From an uncultured Lachnospiraceae bacterium (GTDB lineage: Bacteria > Bacillota > Clostridia > Lachnospirales > Lachnospiraceae): DNA of 8,664 bases. Where the stretch lies: assembly GCA_937910785.1 (NCBI GenBank), contig CALDLG010000017.1, positions 1 to 8,664 on the forward strand, written 5' to 3'. Made by a program: the position numbers and the translations under genes. Shown in pieces: positions 1 through 5,912 of the stretch (position 1 is its first letter; every line of letters begins with the position of its first letter). The notes under the pieces were generated by a model. The model did no database searches. It was not told where the DNA came from and worked only from the letters and a program-made list of their open reading frames with translations.

Positions 1-36
1 CTCGATTACGAGTTTGCTCCGCAAACTCGTGCAGGA
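1..36. repeat. Palindromic intergenic repeat, copy 1 (cut by window edge)
   Basis: First copy of a short repeat that recurs at 73-111. It begins CTCGATTACG and ends CTCGTGCAGGA. Its core is a perfect 10-bp inverted repeat: ACGAGTTTGC at 8-17 pairs with GCAAACTCGT at 21-30 around the three bases TCC. In the second copy the unit is preceded by GAGCGAAG. The matching bases would lie left of this window, so this copy is probably incomplete. The sequence is non-coding and resembles REP-type elements. It is not a CRISPR repeat, because only two copies are seen and they differ in length. Confidence 0.75.
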
Positions 37-64
37 ACGAAAGAATTTCCTTTTAAAACAAATT

Positions 65-111
65 GAGCGAAGCTCGATTACGAGTTTGCTCCGCAAAAAA
101 CTCGTGCAGGA
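65..111. repeat. Palindromic intergenic repeat, copy 2
   Basis: Second copy of the repeat, starting exactly 72 bases after the first (matching part 73-111). It differs by three extra A bases in the right arm, so the stem shrinks to ACGAGTTT (80-87) with AAACTCGT (98-105) and a 10-base loop. A small hairpin, GAGC-GAA-GCTC at 65-75, abuts it on the left. The two stem-loops together look like a REP or BIME-like unit next to the end of a transcription unit. Confidence 0.75.
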
Positions 112-128
112 GTTAAGGCAACGGAACA

Positions 129-171
129 AAAAAAGGGATAATTCCATGGAAACTGGGATTATCTCTTTTTT
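129..171. terminator. Bidirectional rho-independent terminator
   Basis: A 17-bp inverted repeat with two G-T wobbles pairs 129-145 with 155-171 around a 9-base loop. The left flank is a run of A (128-134) and the right flank a run of T (166-171), so a U-tract follows the hairpin in either direction. It lies two bases past the stop codon of the minus-strand DUF939 gene and most plausibly ends that operon. Confidence 0.85.
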
Positions 172-173
172 GT

Positions 174-1145
174 TTATGCCCAATACCGGCTGATCTGCTC
201 CTTCGTAAGTGAATCGACAAATTCCTTCTTTAATTGCAGAAAATAAGAAAGATCTGTCAGAATGGCATACAGTACCGCCCGATTCTCAAACTCTTCTCTT
301 GTTACAGGCAGCCCGGAATTCTTCATCTGCATGAGCACTTCCTCCAGCCCGGCAAGCAGCTCCCTGGCATTGTTGGATTCTTCGAATGTAACGGCCGTAT
401 CGCGAAACAGGCCGGATACCTGCTCCGTCTGGGGCGGAATAGCCCGGATGCTCAGAATCCTCTTATAGATATCCCGCAAAACCACCGTCTGCTGCTGTCT
501 CATATTCATATAGTCAATGAAGTATTTCGATTCCTGAAAAAAAGTATTGTTCATATATGCATAAGCCTGCTTTTTCCCTGCCTCCAGATCCGCCTGCAGT
601 TTATCAAAGCAGGTCCCCGTATATTCAGACCGGTCCTCTTTTCTGATATATTCGGACATCCGCAAAAGCACAGCCCGCATATCCTCCTCCAGCTGATGCT
701 GCATTGCGCGGATTTCCCTGTCCTTTCCCGGCATATAGAGGTTAAAAAGCGTACCGATTCCCGCTCCGATCAATAGAAGCAGCGCCTCATTCCCAATAAA
801 AGAAAGCGACATATCCTTTTCCAGAAGATAATGTGTGGCCAGTACAGCGTTGATGGAAACCGCCTCTCCAAGCCGCATCGGAATACAGCATGCGATAAAG
901 AGAAACAAAAAAATGCCATAGGCGAACACATGATATCCGATGAGATGAAAGACTGCATAAGAAAGCACAGCCGCCAGCAAAAAGGCGCCGATCCTTCTGA
1001 CGGATATGGCAATCGTCTCTCTGGAAGTATCCTGTATCGTCAACAGCGTGATGATACCCGCCGAAGTGCCATAGTGCAGCCCCAGCATATCTGCAAGAAA
1101 AATAGCCGCCGCGCTTCCGACCGCAATTTTAATCAGTTTTAACAT
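174..1145 (-). CDS. Aromatic acid exporter family (ArAE_1/DUF939) membrane protein
   Basis: 323-residue membrane protein of the DUF939/ArAE_1 family (Bacillus YqjA-like), related by fold to aromatic-acid and fusaric-acid efflux proteins. The first about 138 residues are hydrophobic, with probable membrane segments near 4-24, 51-70, 73-90 and 118-136. The family-typical amphipathic segment (HYGTSAGIITLLTIQDT, 24-40) and R-x-GA around 51-54 are present. Residues 140-323 form a soluble, mostly helical C-terminal domain (ArAE_1_C type) rich in Glu, Arg and Gln, ending in RYWA. Length fits the family. The ATG at 1145 is preceded on the minus strand by AAAGGGG four bases upstream. The gene follows the alpha/beta hydrolase by 24 bases and is probably cotranscribed with it, ending at the terminator at 129-171. 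Transport of aromatic acids is implied only by family name; the substrate is unknown. Confidence 0.9.
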   Translation of the reverse strand: MLKLIKIAVGSAAAIFLADMLGLHYGTSAGIITLLTIQDTSRETIAISVRRIGAFLLAAVLSYAVFHLIGYHVFAYGIFLFLFIACCIPMRLGEAVSINAVLATHYLLEKDMSLSFIGNEALLLLIGAGIGTLFNLYMPGKDREIRAMQHQLEEDMRAVLLRMSEYIRKEDRSEYTGTCFDKLQADLEAGKKQAYAYMNNTFFQESKYFIDYMNMRQQQTVVLRDIYKRILSIRAIPPQTEQVSGLFRDTAVTFEESNNARELLAGLEEVLMQMKNSGLPVTREEFENRAVLYAILTDLSYFLQLKKEFVDSLTKEQISRYWA

Positions 1146-1169
1146 AAAGCCCCTTTCTCCGGATAACCG

Positions 1170-2150
1170 TTATTCTTCCAGAAACGCTTTGATCGCCCCG
1201 AAATATGCCTCCGGGTCCTTCTCATGCGCCTGTGCGTGTCCTGCCCCTTCCACGATCAGCAGCTCCTTCCTGCAGCATGCCGCATCATATAAGGCTTCGG
1301 ACATCCGAACCGAAATCATATCATCCATATCTCCATGAATAAAAAGAATCGGAACATTACTTTTCTCCACCGCCTCGAGGGCGGACGCGTCCTTTAAATC
1401 ATAGCCGCCCCGGAGCCGCAGTACGAGACATGCCGTATCGACCAGCGGAAAAGCAGGAAGGGAAAACCAGTCCTCTATCTTTTCCCCAAACATCGAATAC
1501 GCATCGGTGTATGCGCAGTCCGAAATCACCGCTGTAATATTCTCCGGAAGGTTTTCATCTCCTGCCATGATCAGCGCCGTGGCCGCCCCCATCGACTGTC
1601 CATGCAGTATAATCTGCGCATCGGCATCCTGGGACAGAATATAGTCGATCCAGAGCATACAGTCAAAATGATCCGTCCACCCCATTCCGATAAAATCTCC
1701 TTCGCTCTCTCCCTGACACCTCAGGTCGGGCACAATCACATGATATCCCTGTTCATGATACCAATATGCGAAAGGATACATTTCTTCCTTCCATCCCGTA
1801 TAACCATGCAGTACAAGCGCCCATTTATGGCTGTCTTCTTCCGTAAAAAATTCCTCTGCAATCAGGGTATAACCGTCCTGCGAGATAACGGACAGTTTCC
1901 GGCACGCTGCGGTCCGCAGCCACTCCGCCGTCGCATTCAGCGTTATCTGACGGTTTACTTTGATATCCGAAGTCTGCACCTGTGCCGCATAGCTTTCGTC
2001 CGTAATCCTTTCAAACGCCTCCAGCCTCTGCATAAAAGAAGGTACAAGCGCCGCACTGACAAGAAAATTCACCAGAATAAAATACAGAACAACTACGGTC
2101 AACACCGTCACACATATGATAATCCTTATTTTCCTCTTTTTTTCTTTCAT
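1170..2150 (-). CDS. Membrane-anchored alpha/beta hydrolase (COG1073-like)
   Basis: 326-residue serine hydrolase of the alpha/beta fold, similar in layout to Bacillus YqkD-type proteins. Residues 1-8 are basic (MKEKKRKI) and 9-35 form one hydrophobic segment with no clear cleavage site, so it is probably a signal anchor with the enzyme outside the cell. The oxyanion-hole motif is LHGYTG (114-119). The nucleophile elbow is GQSMG (184-188), making Ser186 the nucleophile. The acid is most likely Asp276 in HGDMDDM, and the base is His305 in GAGHAQ, so the triad is complete. The start at 2150 is supported by GAGGGTGG a few bases upstream. It is the first gene of a likely operon with the DUF939 protein. 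The substrate cannot be read from the sequence; an esterase or acyl-hydrolase role is a family-level guess. Confidence 0.9.
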   Translation of the reverse strand: MKEKKRKIRIIICVTVLTVVVLYFILVNFLVSAALVPSFMQRLEAFERITDESYAAQVQTSDIKVNRQITLNATAEWLRTAACRKLSVISQDGYTLIAEEFFTEEDSHKWALVLHGYTGWKEEMYPFAYWYHEQGYHVIVPDLRCQGESEGDFIGMGWTDHFDCMLWIDYILSQDADAQIILHGQSMGAATALIMAGDENLPENITAVISDCAYTDAYSMFGEKIEDWFSLPAFPLVDTACLVLRLRGGYDLKDASALEAVEKSNVPILFIHGDMDDMISVRMSEALYDAACCRKELLIVEGAGHAQAHEKDPEAYFGAIKAFLEE

Positions 2151-2246
2151 GGGCCACCCTCAGCTTTATCTTTTGGTACATAATTCGGAATATACTGCCA
2201 ATTACATCATACCATACCGGCAGGCAATTACACGACGGTAAATTAC

Positions 2247-2361
2247 GGTATTTCATACCCGCTGCCAAAAACACCGGCCGCCCCCCGTTCATAATCCTGA
2301 AACCACGTTGCATCCAAGCAGATGCAGCAATACGGCCGGTGAAGCTGCGCATTTGTGCGCG
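2247..2361 (-). ncRNA. Candidate structured leader RNA or attenuator upstream of the hydrolase
   Basis: Several inverted repeats stack here and make most sense read on the minus strand. A 9-bp GC-rich stem, CACCGGCCG (2333-2341 as minus strand) with CGGCCGGTG (2272-2280), encloses 52 bases and is followed directly by five U residues (2267-2271), like an intrinsic terminator. Inside the loop is a second hairpin: GCATC at 2310-2314 pairs with GATGC at 2321-2325, extendable with a two-base bulge. Before it is GCGCA-CAAA-TGCGC (2347-2360), and after it a small GGTAT-GAA-ATACC hairpin (2247-2259). The structure ends about 100 bases upstream of the hydrolase start, a position expected for a cis-acting leader. 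I do not recognise a known riboswitch class. It could instead be the end of an upstream small RNA, or a chance palindrome. Confidence 0.4.
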
Positions 2362-2382
2362 GCCATACATTAATAAAAACAG

Positions 2383-2411
2383 TAGACTTTCAGGCCGGAA
2401 CTTGCTATAAT
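2383..2411 (+). promoter_or_regulatory. Sigma-A-type promoter for the FapA/HD-GYP operon
   Basis: The -35 box is TAGACT (2383-2388, four of six matches to TTGACA) and the -10 box is a perfect TATAAT (2406-2411), separated by 17 bases. TG at 2403-2404 gives an extended -10 element. Transcription would start near 2418, leaving a 5' leader of about 110 bases before the FapA gene. Confidence 0.75.
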
Positions 2412-2432
2412 GAGTTAATATAGCGTTTCAGG

Positions 2433-2457
2433 AAATAAGCGGTGTCTGTCCGTATTT
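2433..2457 (+). other. Small leader hairpin in the FapA mRNA
   Basis: Within the predicted 5' leader, AAATA (2433-2437) and CGG (2440-2442) pair with CCG (2450-2452) and TATTT (2453-2457), with a two-base AG bulge and a seven-base loop. It lacks a following U-run, so it is not a terminator. A role in mRNA stability or control is possible but unproven. Confidence 0.3.
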
Positions 2458-2521
2458 ATCATTTTATATTGTTATTCCCATTTAACCGAAAATAAATATA
2501 GATATCGCTTAATACTATTGC

Positions 2522-2525
2522 AGGA
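2522..2525 (+). promoter_or_regulatory. Ribosome binding site that decides the FapA start
   Basis: AGGA lies four bases before the ATG at 2530. This favours 2530 over the in-frame TTG at 2518, which lies upstream of this site and has no Shine-Dalgarno sequence of its own. It also favours 2530 over the ATG at 2542, where the gap of 16 bases is too long. The spacing at 2530 is short but workable. Confidence 0.55.
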
Positions 2526-2529
2526 AAGC

Positions 2530-4638
2530 ATGGTAATCGATATGAGTAACATGGATTTTAATAAAAAACAGGAACTGCATTTTCCTATGATGGAAAATGC
2601 CGAGTATCAAAAAGCACAAAATCTGGAAATCAGGCATGGAATAGAAGACGGACTGGATGTTTCCATATACTCCAATCCGGAATTTAACTGGCTGCAAATG
2701 GAACAGATTCGTATGGGCCTTATGGATAAAGTGGACGCCGCAGTTTATGCGAATCCGGATTATAGCTATGAAACCATGCGCCAGATCAGACTTGCCCTGT
2801 ATTCGGCCACTGATTTGATTCCCTATGTCAACAGGGGATTTGCAGACGATGATCTGGAGGAGATACGCCTTGCGCTGCTTAACAGATTACCGTTGGATCA
2901 ATGGCTCCGTGATGATATGTGCGCCCCGCAGATTCGGGAAATTCGGATTGGTCTGTGTGAGCAGTTAGACATCTCTCCCTATGCCGACAGCCAGTATAAT
3001 TGGATGCAGATGCAGGAAATCCGTCTGGGTCTGGAAAAAAAGCTGGATGTATCTGTTTATACGAATCCTCTGTTCAGCCATGCTCAGATGAGGGAAATTC
3101 GTCTGGGGATGGAAGCCGGACTGGATGTATCTTCCTACTGCAGTCTGGTCTATTCGGCTACGGATATGGAGAAAAAACGAAAGGCCGTGATCAATGGAAA
3201 AAGGACCAGTGGTACACAGAAAAGCGATAATAATAAAGAAAACGCCGACGGCAGGAAGTCAATTTTTGAGGTTCATAAGAAGAATCAGTTTGTTATTTCC
3301 ATAGAAGAGAACGGAAATAAGGCATACGCATATATTCCCTGGATTCCGGGTAACGTGGTCACCGAAGAAGATATCTATCAGGATCTGGAAAGAAGAGAAA
3401 TCGTTTATGGGATTAAGCAGGACGCCATTGCCGACCTGATCAGAAGAAAAAGACTGAATGAAAAGGTATTGATTGCCGAAGGGATTCCGGCACAGAAAGG
3501 CGAGGACGGATGGTTTGAATTTTTTGTCAGGCTTGATCTTCCCCGTATCCCGGCGCCGCTTCCCGACGGAAGTGTTGACTATGTGAATATAGAGGCCTTC
3601 GAAATGGTGGACGAAGGCGAGAAGATAGCCGTCTACCACCCTGCGCAAAAAGGCATCAGCGGGAAAAATATTTATGGTGAAACAATTCACGCCGAGAATG
3701 GAACGGAAAAGAAGCCGATTCGCGGGGTTGGTTTTATCATCGCGGAAGACGGTGTCACATATCTTTCCAGAATGAACGGAAAATTCGAGTATACGGCCGG
3801 TCGTATTAATATCACGAATATACTGGTGGTCCGGGAAGACGTGACGGCTGTGACCGGTAAGCTGGAAGTGGATGGCTCCGTTCATGTAATCGGCAGTATT
3901 TATTCGGGTGGATATATCAAGGCGAGCGGAGACATTATTATTGAGCAGAATGTTGAAGCTGCACGGCTGATCGCCGGCGGGAATATTATGATCAAACAGG
4001 GAAGCTGTTCCAAGAATGACTGTTTTATTGAAGCAGGCGGAGAAGTTTCCGGAAGCTTTTTTGAGGCAGTCAGCATCAATGCGCGGGGCAGTGTGAAAGC
4101 CAATTATATCATGAACAGCAACATTAACACCCTGGGAAAAGTGATCGTATCCGGAAGTAAAGGTGTACTGCTGGGCGGAACCATCAGAGCCGTAAGAGGG
4201 GTAAGCGCCTACAATCTCGGCAACAGACTGCATCTTAAAACTGTATTGGATGTGGGAAGGAACGAATTGTATGAAAAAGAACAGGCAGAATATGAGAAAA
4301 ACAGGGAACAGCTTTTAAATGATCTGGAAGCTCTGGAAAAGCAGCGCGACAAAATACTCGCATTGTTTTCTGCCGGAAGAAAGGTTCCGGAAGAAATTCA
4401 GCGCAAGATTTATGCGGCAATAGAAGTTGAATATCAAAGGCTGGCGGAACTGGACGGAGAGGCGTCCAAACTCTCCAATCTGACGGAACAGATCATGGAG
4501 CAGCCCGTCTATATCAGGGGAAAAGCATATGAGGGCAGCCTGATCGTTATTAATGGCATCAAATATATGCTGCCAATGGAAGTAAAGCGAGTTGCCTTTA
4601 AACTCAGAAATAAACAGGTAGTAATAGTAAATATGTAG
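2530..4638 (+). CDS. FapA/DUF342 beta-helix protein with N-terminal 26-residue repeats
   Basis: 702 residues from the ATG at 2530 (706 if the TTG at 2518 is used). Residues 34-215 are seven contiguous 26-residue repeats, each beginning I-R and carrying an LDVS-like core and a conserved Tyr. A polar, Lys/Asn/Glu-rich linker follows (about 216-251). From about 252 the protein is a FapA (DUF342) protein: an N-terminal domain including GISGKNIYGE, then a right-handed beta-helix at about 427-566 of short Gly-rich strands such as GSVHVIGSIYSGGYIKASG. A charged coiled coil spans about 576-658, with a terminal beta segment to 702. There is no signal peptide, so it is probably cytoplasmic. FapA-family proteins have been tied to flagellar assembly and polar scaffolding in other bacteria, but no flagellar genes lie here. 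It heads an operon with the HD-GYP response regulator 49 bases downstream, which suggests a signalling or scaffold role. Confidence 0.9.
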   Translation: MVIDMSNMDFNKKQELHFPMMENAEYQKAQNLEIRHGIEDGLDVSIYSNPEFNWLQMEQIRMGLMDKVDAAVYANPDYSYETMRQIRLALYSATDLIPYVNRGFADDDLEEIRLALLNRLPLDQWLRDDMCAPQIREIRIGLCEQLDISPYADSQYNWMQMQEIRLGLEKKLDVSVYTNPLFSHAQMREIRLGMEAGLDVSSYCSLVYSATDMEKKRKAVINGKRTSGTQKSDNNKENADGRKSIFEVHKKNQFVISIEENGNKAYAYIPWIPGNVVTEEDIYQDLERREIVYGIKQDAIADLIRRKRLNEKVLIAEGIPAQKGEDGWFEFFVRLDLPRIPAPLPDGSVDYVNIEAFEMVDEGEKIAVYHPAQKGISGKNIYGETIHAENGTEKKPIRGVGFIIAEDGVTYLSRMNGKFEYTAGRINITNILVVREDVTAVTGKLEVDGSVHVIGSIYSGGYIKASGDIIIEQNVEAARLIAGGNIMIKQGSCSKNDCFIEAGGEVSGSFFEAVSINARGSVKANYIMNSNINTLGKVIVSGSKGVLLGGTIRAVRGVSAYNLGNRLHLKTVLDVGRNELYEKEQAEYEKNREQLLNDLEALEKQRDKILALFSAGRKVPEEIQRKIYAAIEVEYQRLAELDGEASKLSNLTEQIMEQPVYIRGKAYEGSLIVINGIKYMLPMEVKRVAFKLRNKQVVIVNM
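2629..3174 (+). repeat. Seven tandem 78-bp (26-residue) coding repeats
   Basis: Seven in-frame units of exactly 78 bases begin at 2629, 2707, 2785, 2863, 2941, 3019 and 3097, with no gaps between them. Within a unit, positions 1-2 are Ile-Arg in all seven, position 4 is Gly or Ala, and position 5 is Leu, Ile or Met. Positions 9-12 approach LDVS, position 14 is Tyr (Trp in unit 4) and position 24 is Met, Leu or Ile. Units 1, 5, 6 and 7 are closest to the consensus; units 3 and 4 have drifted. A half unit precedes the array (ENAEYQKAQNLE) and KKRKAV after it resembles a decayed eighth start. The DNA copies differ at many bases, so the array is old rather than recently expanded. Confidence 0.9.
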
Positions 4639-4687
4639 GAAGCCGCAGGTAAAAATCATATAAAATTATAGAAAGAATAGGAATGGC

Positions 4688-5788
4688 ATGAAACGTGATA
4701 CGATTTTGATCTTTGAAGACAATCCGATTGATCGGGCTATTTTGGTTGAATTATTTCAATCAGATTATAAAATTCTGGAAGCAGGCAATGGCAAGGAGGG
4801 AATCGCTCTCTTAAACAGCCATTTTGCATCTATTGCCGTAGTCCTGTTGGATAATCTGATGCCTGTAATGGGCGGCTTCGCCGTACTGGAGCATTTAAAG
4901 CAGCGAAATATTCTGAATAAAATACCTTTTATTATGCTTACCGGAGAGTCTTCTCCTGAATTGGAGAAGAAGGGTTATGAATATGGAATTGTGAGTTATC
5001 TTATAAAACCCTATCGGCCGGAAGTGGTAAAACAGGTAGTTAACAATGCCGTGGGATGGTTCCAATATAAAATGCAGCTGGAGCTGATGGTCAAAAAACA
5101 GAATATCAATATCCAGAAACAGAACAGCGTGCTTAGACAGCAGACCAAGAAACTCAATCAGGTAAATGAGATCCTGATAGATTCCCTGAGCAATATTGTG
5201 GAATTTAGAAACATGGAGCCCAAGCAGCATATCAAAAGAATTCGTGAATATTCCCTGTGCCTGGGTGAGAGCATTATGAAGCTTTATCCGGAATATGAAC
5301 TGACGTCTGAGAAGCTGGTGAAGATCGGATGGGCTTCTTCGCTCCATGATATCGGTAAGATTGCGATTCCGGACAGTATCATTTTGAAACCCGGTAAGCT
5401 GACATCTGATGAGTTTGAACTCATCAAATCTCATACTACCAAAGGGGCGGAAATCATAGAGCACAGGATTCGTTTAAACGACAGGGCCATTTTTGACTAT
5501 GCCTATGATATTGCCAGACATCATCACGAAAAATATGATGGCAAGGGATATCCTGATGGACTGAAAGGCGATGAAATCAGTATTGCAGCACAGATCGTCT
5601 CTCTGGTAGATGTATATGATGCTCTGACATCGAAGCGTGTTTATAAAGCTGCTTACGAACCGGATAAAGCATACCAGATGATCATCAATGGACACAGCGG
5701 CACGTTCTCTCCCAAGCTTCTGAAAGCCTTTATGGAAGTTAAAGCAGAGTTTGAGCATTTACAGATTATGTATCATGATGAAGATTAA
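4688..5788 (+). CDS. Response regulator with HD-GYP domain (predicted c-di-GMP phosphodiesterase)
   Basis: 366-residue two-domain protein of the RpfG type. Residues 1-122 are a receiver domain: acidic pair E10-D11, phospho-acceptor D55 (LLDNLMP), T85 (LTGE) and K107 (IKPY). A helical, Gln/Lys-rich linker at about 125-165 probably forms a coiled coil. The HD-GYP domain runs from about 165 to 355, with H181 (QHIKRIREYS), the HD pair H220-D221 (SLHDIGKI), H249 (KSHT), HHHEKYDGKGYPDGL at 278-292 including G287-Y288-P289, and D308 (VDVYDALTS). All expected metal and catalytic residues are present, so it should hydrolyse cyclic-di-GMP under phosphorylation control. No sensor kinase gene is in the window. 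AGGA at 4679-4682 lies five bases before the ATG. It sits 49 bases after the FapA gene with no terminator between, so the two are probably cotranscribed. Confidence 0.95.
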   Translation: MKRDTILIFEDNPIDRAILVELFQSDYKILEAGNGKEGIALLNSHFASIAVVLLDNLMPVMGGFAVLEHLKQRNILNKIPFIMLTGESSPELEKKGYEYGIVSYLIKPYRPEVVKQVVNNAVGWFQYKMQLELMVKKQNINIQKQNSVLRQQTKKLNQVNEILIDSLSNIVEFRNMEPKQHIKRIREYSLCLGESIMKLYPEYELTSEKLVKIGWASSLHDIGKIAIPDSIILKPGKLTSDEFELIKSHTTKGAEIIEHRIRLNDRAIFDYAYDIARHHHEKYDGKGYPDGLKGDEISIAAQIVSLVDVYDALTSKRVYKAAYEPDKAYQMIINGHSGTFSPKLLKAFMEVKAEFEHLQIMYHDED

Positions 5789-5836
5789 GGCAGTTACAGA
5801 TAAATCTTCTCTGTGTTCATAAAAAAGACTGAAACA

Positions 5837-5886
5837 GACAGGTCAGATATGGCAGCCGATATGAAAACCGCCGTATCTGACCTGTT
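5837..5886. terminator. Long inverted repeat between convergent genes, probable terminator
   Basis: ACAGGTCAGATA (5838-5849) and TATCTGACCTGT (5874-5885) form a perfect 12-bp stem. It is extended inward by about four pairs (to 5853/5870) and outward by one wobble, around a 16-base loop. It lies between the stops of the HD-GYP gene (plus) and the GH95 gene (minus), where a shared terminator is expected. The U-tracts are poor: TTATAAT on the plus side, and on the minus side a run of six T begins about 11 bases past the stem (5821-5826). Confidence 0.6.
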
Positions 5887-5912
5887 ATAATACATGAATG
5901 GAATCATATGAT

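Larger units (their letters stand above)
2151..2517. other. Divergent intergenic region between the hydrolase and FapA operons
   Basis: This 367-base stretch separates two divergently transcribed operons. No convincing protein gene is present: the minus-strand frame that enters it overlaps the hydrolase gene and has no family signature. It holds a set of inverted repeats at 2247-2361, listed separately as a candidate structured RNA, a sigma-A-type plus-strand promoter at 2383-2411 and a small plus-strand leader hairpin at 2433-2457. I found no strong minus-strand promoter for the hydrolase; weak TATATT-like boxes exist without a matching -35. Confidence 0.7.

Noticed and set aside
1..111. Possible CRISPR array
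   Set aside because: Only two repeats of unequal length are present, the intervening sequence is not spacer-like in arrangement, and no cas genes are in the window.
2011..2370. 119-codon minus-strand open frame reaching into the divergent intergenic region
   Set aside because: Its second half overlaps the hydrolase N-terminus in another frame, the protein has no recognisable features, and the palindromes it crosses fit an RNA structure better.
2518..2520. TTG as the start of the FapA gene
   Set aside because: No Shine-Dalgarno sequence precedes it, while AGGA lies just downstream of it and serves the ATG at 2530.
2418..2529. Cyclic-di-GMP riboswitch in the leader of the FapA/HD-GYP operon
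   Set aside because: The context made it worth looking for, but I do not see the conserved GEMM core sequences or a paired P1 stem; only one small hairpin is present.
3259..4233. 324-codon open frame on the minus strand
   Set aside because: It lies wholly antisense to the beta-helix part of the FapA gene, shows no domain signature and has no supporting ribosome binding site that I could see; it is a shadow frame.
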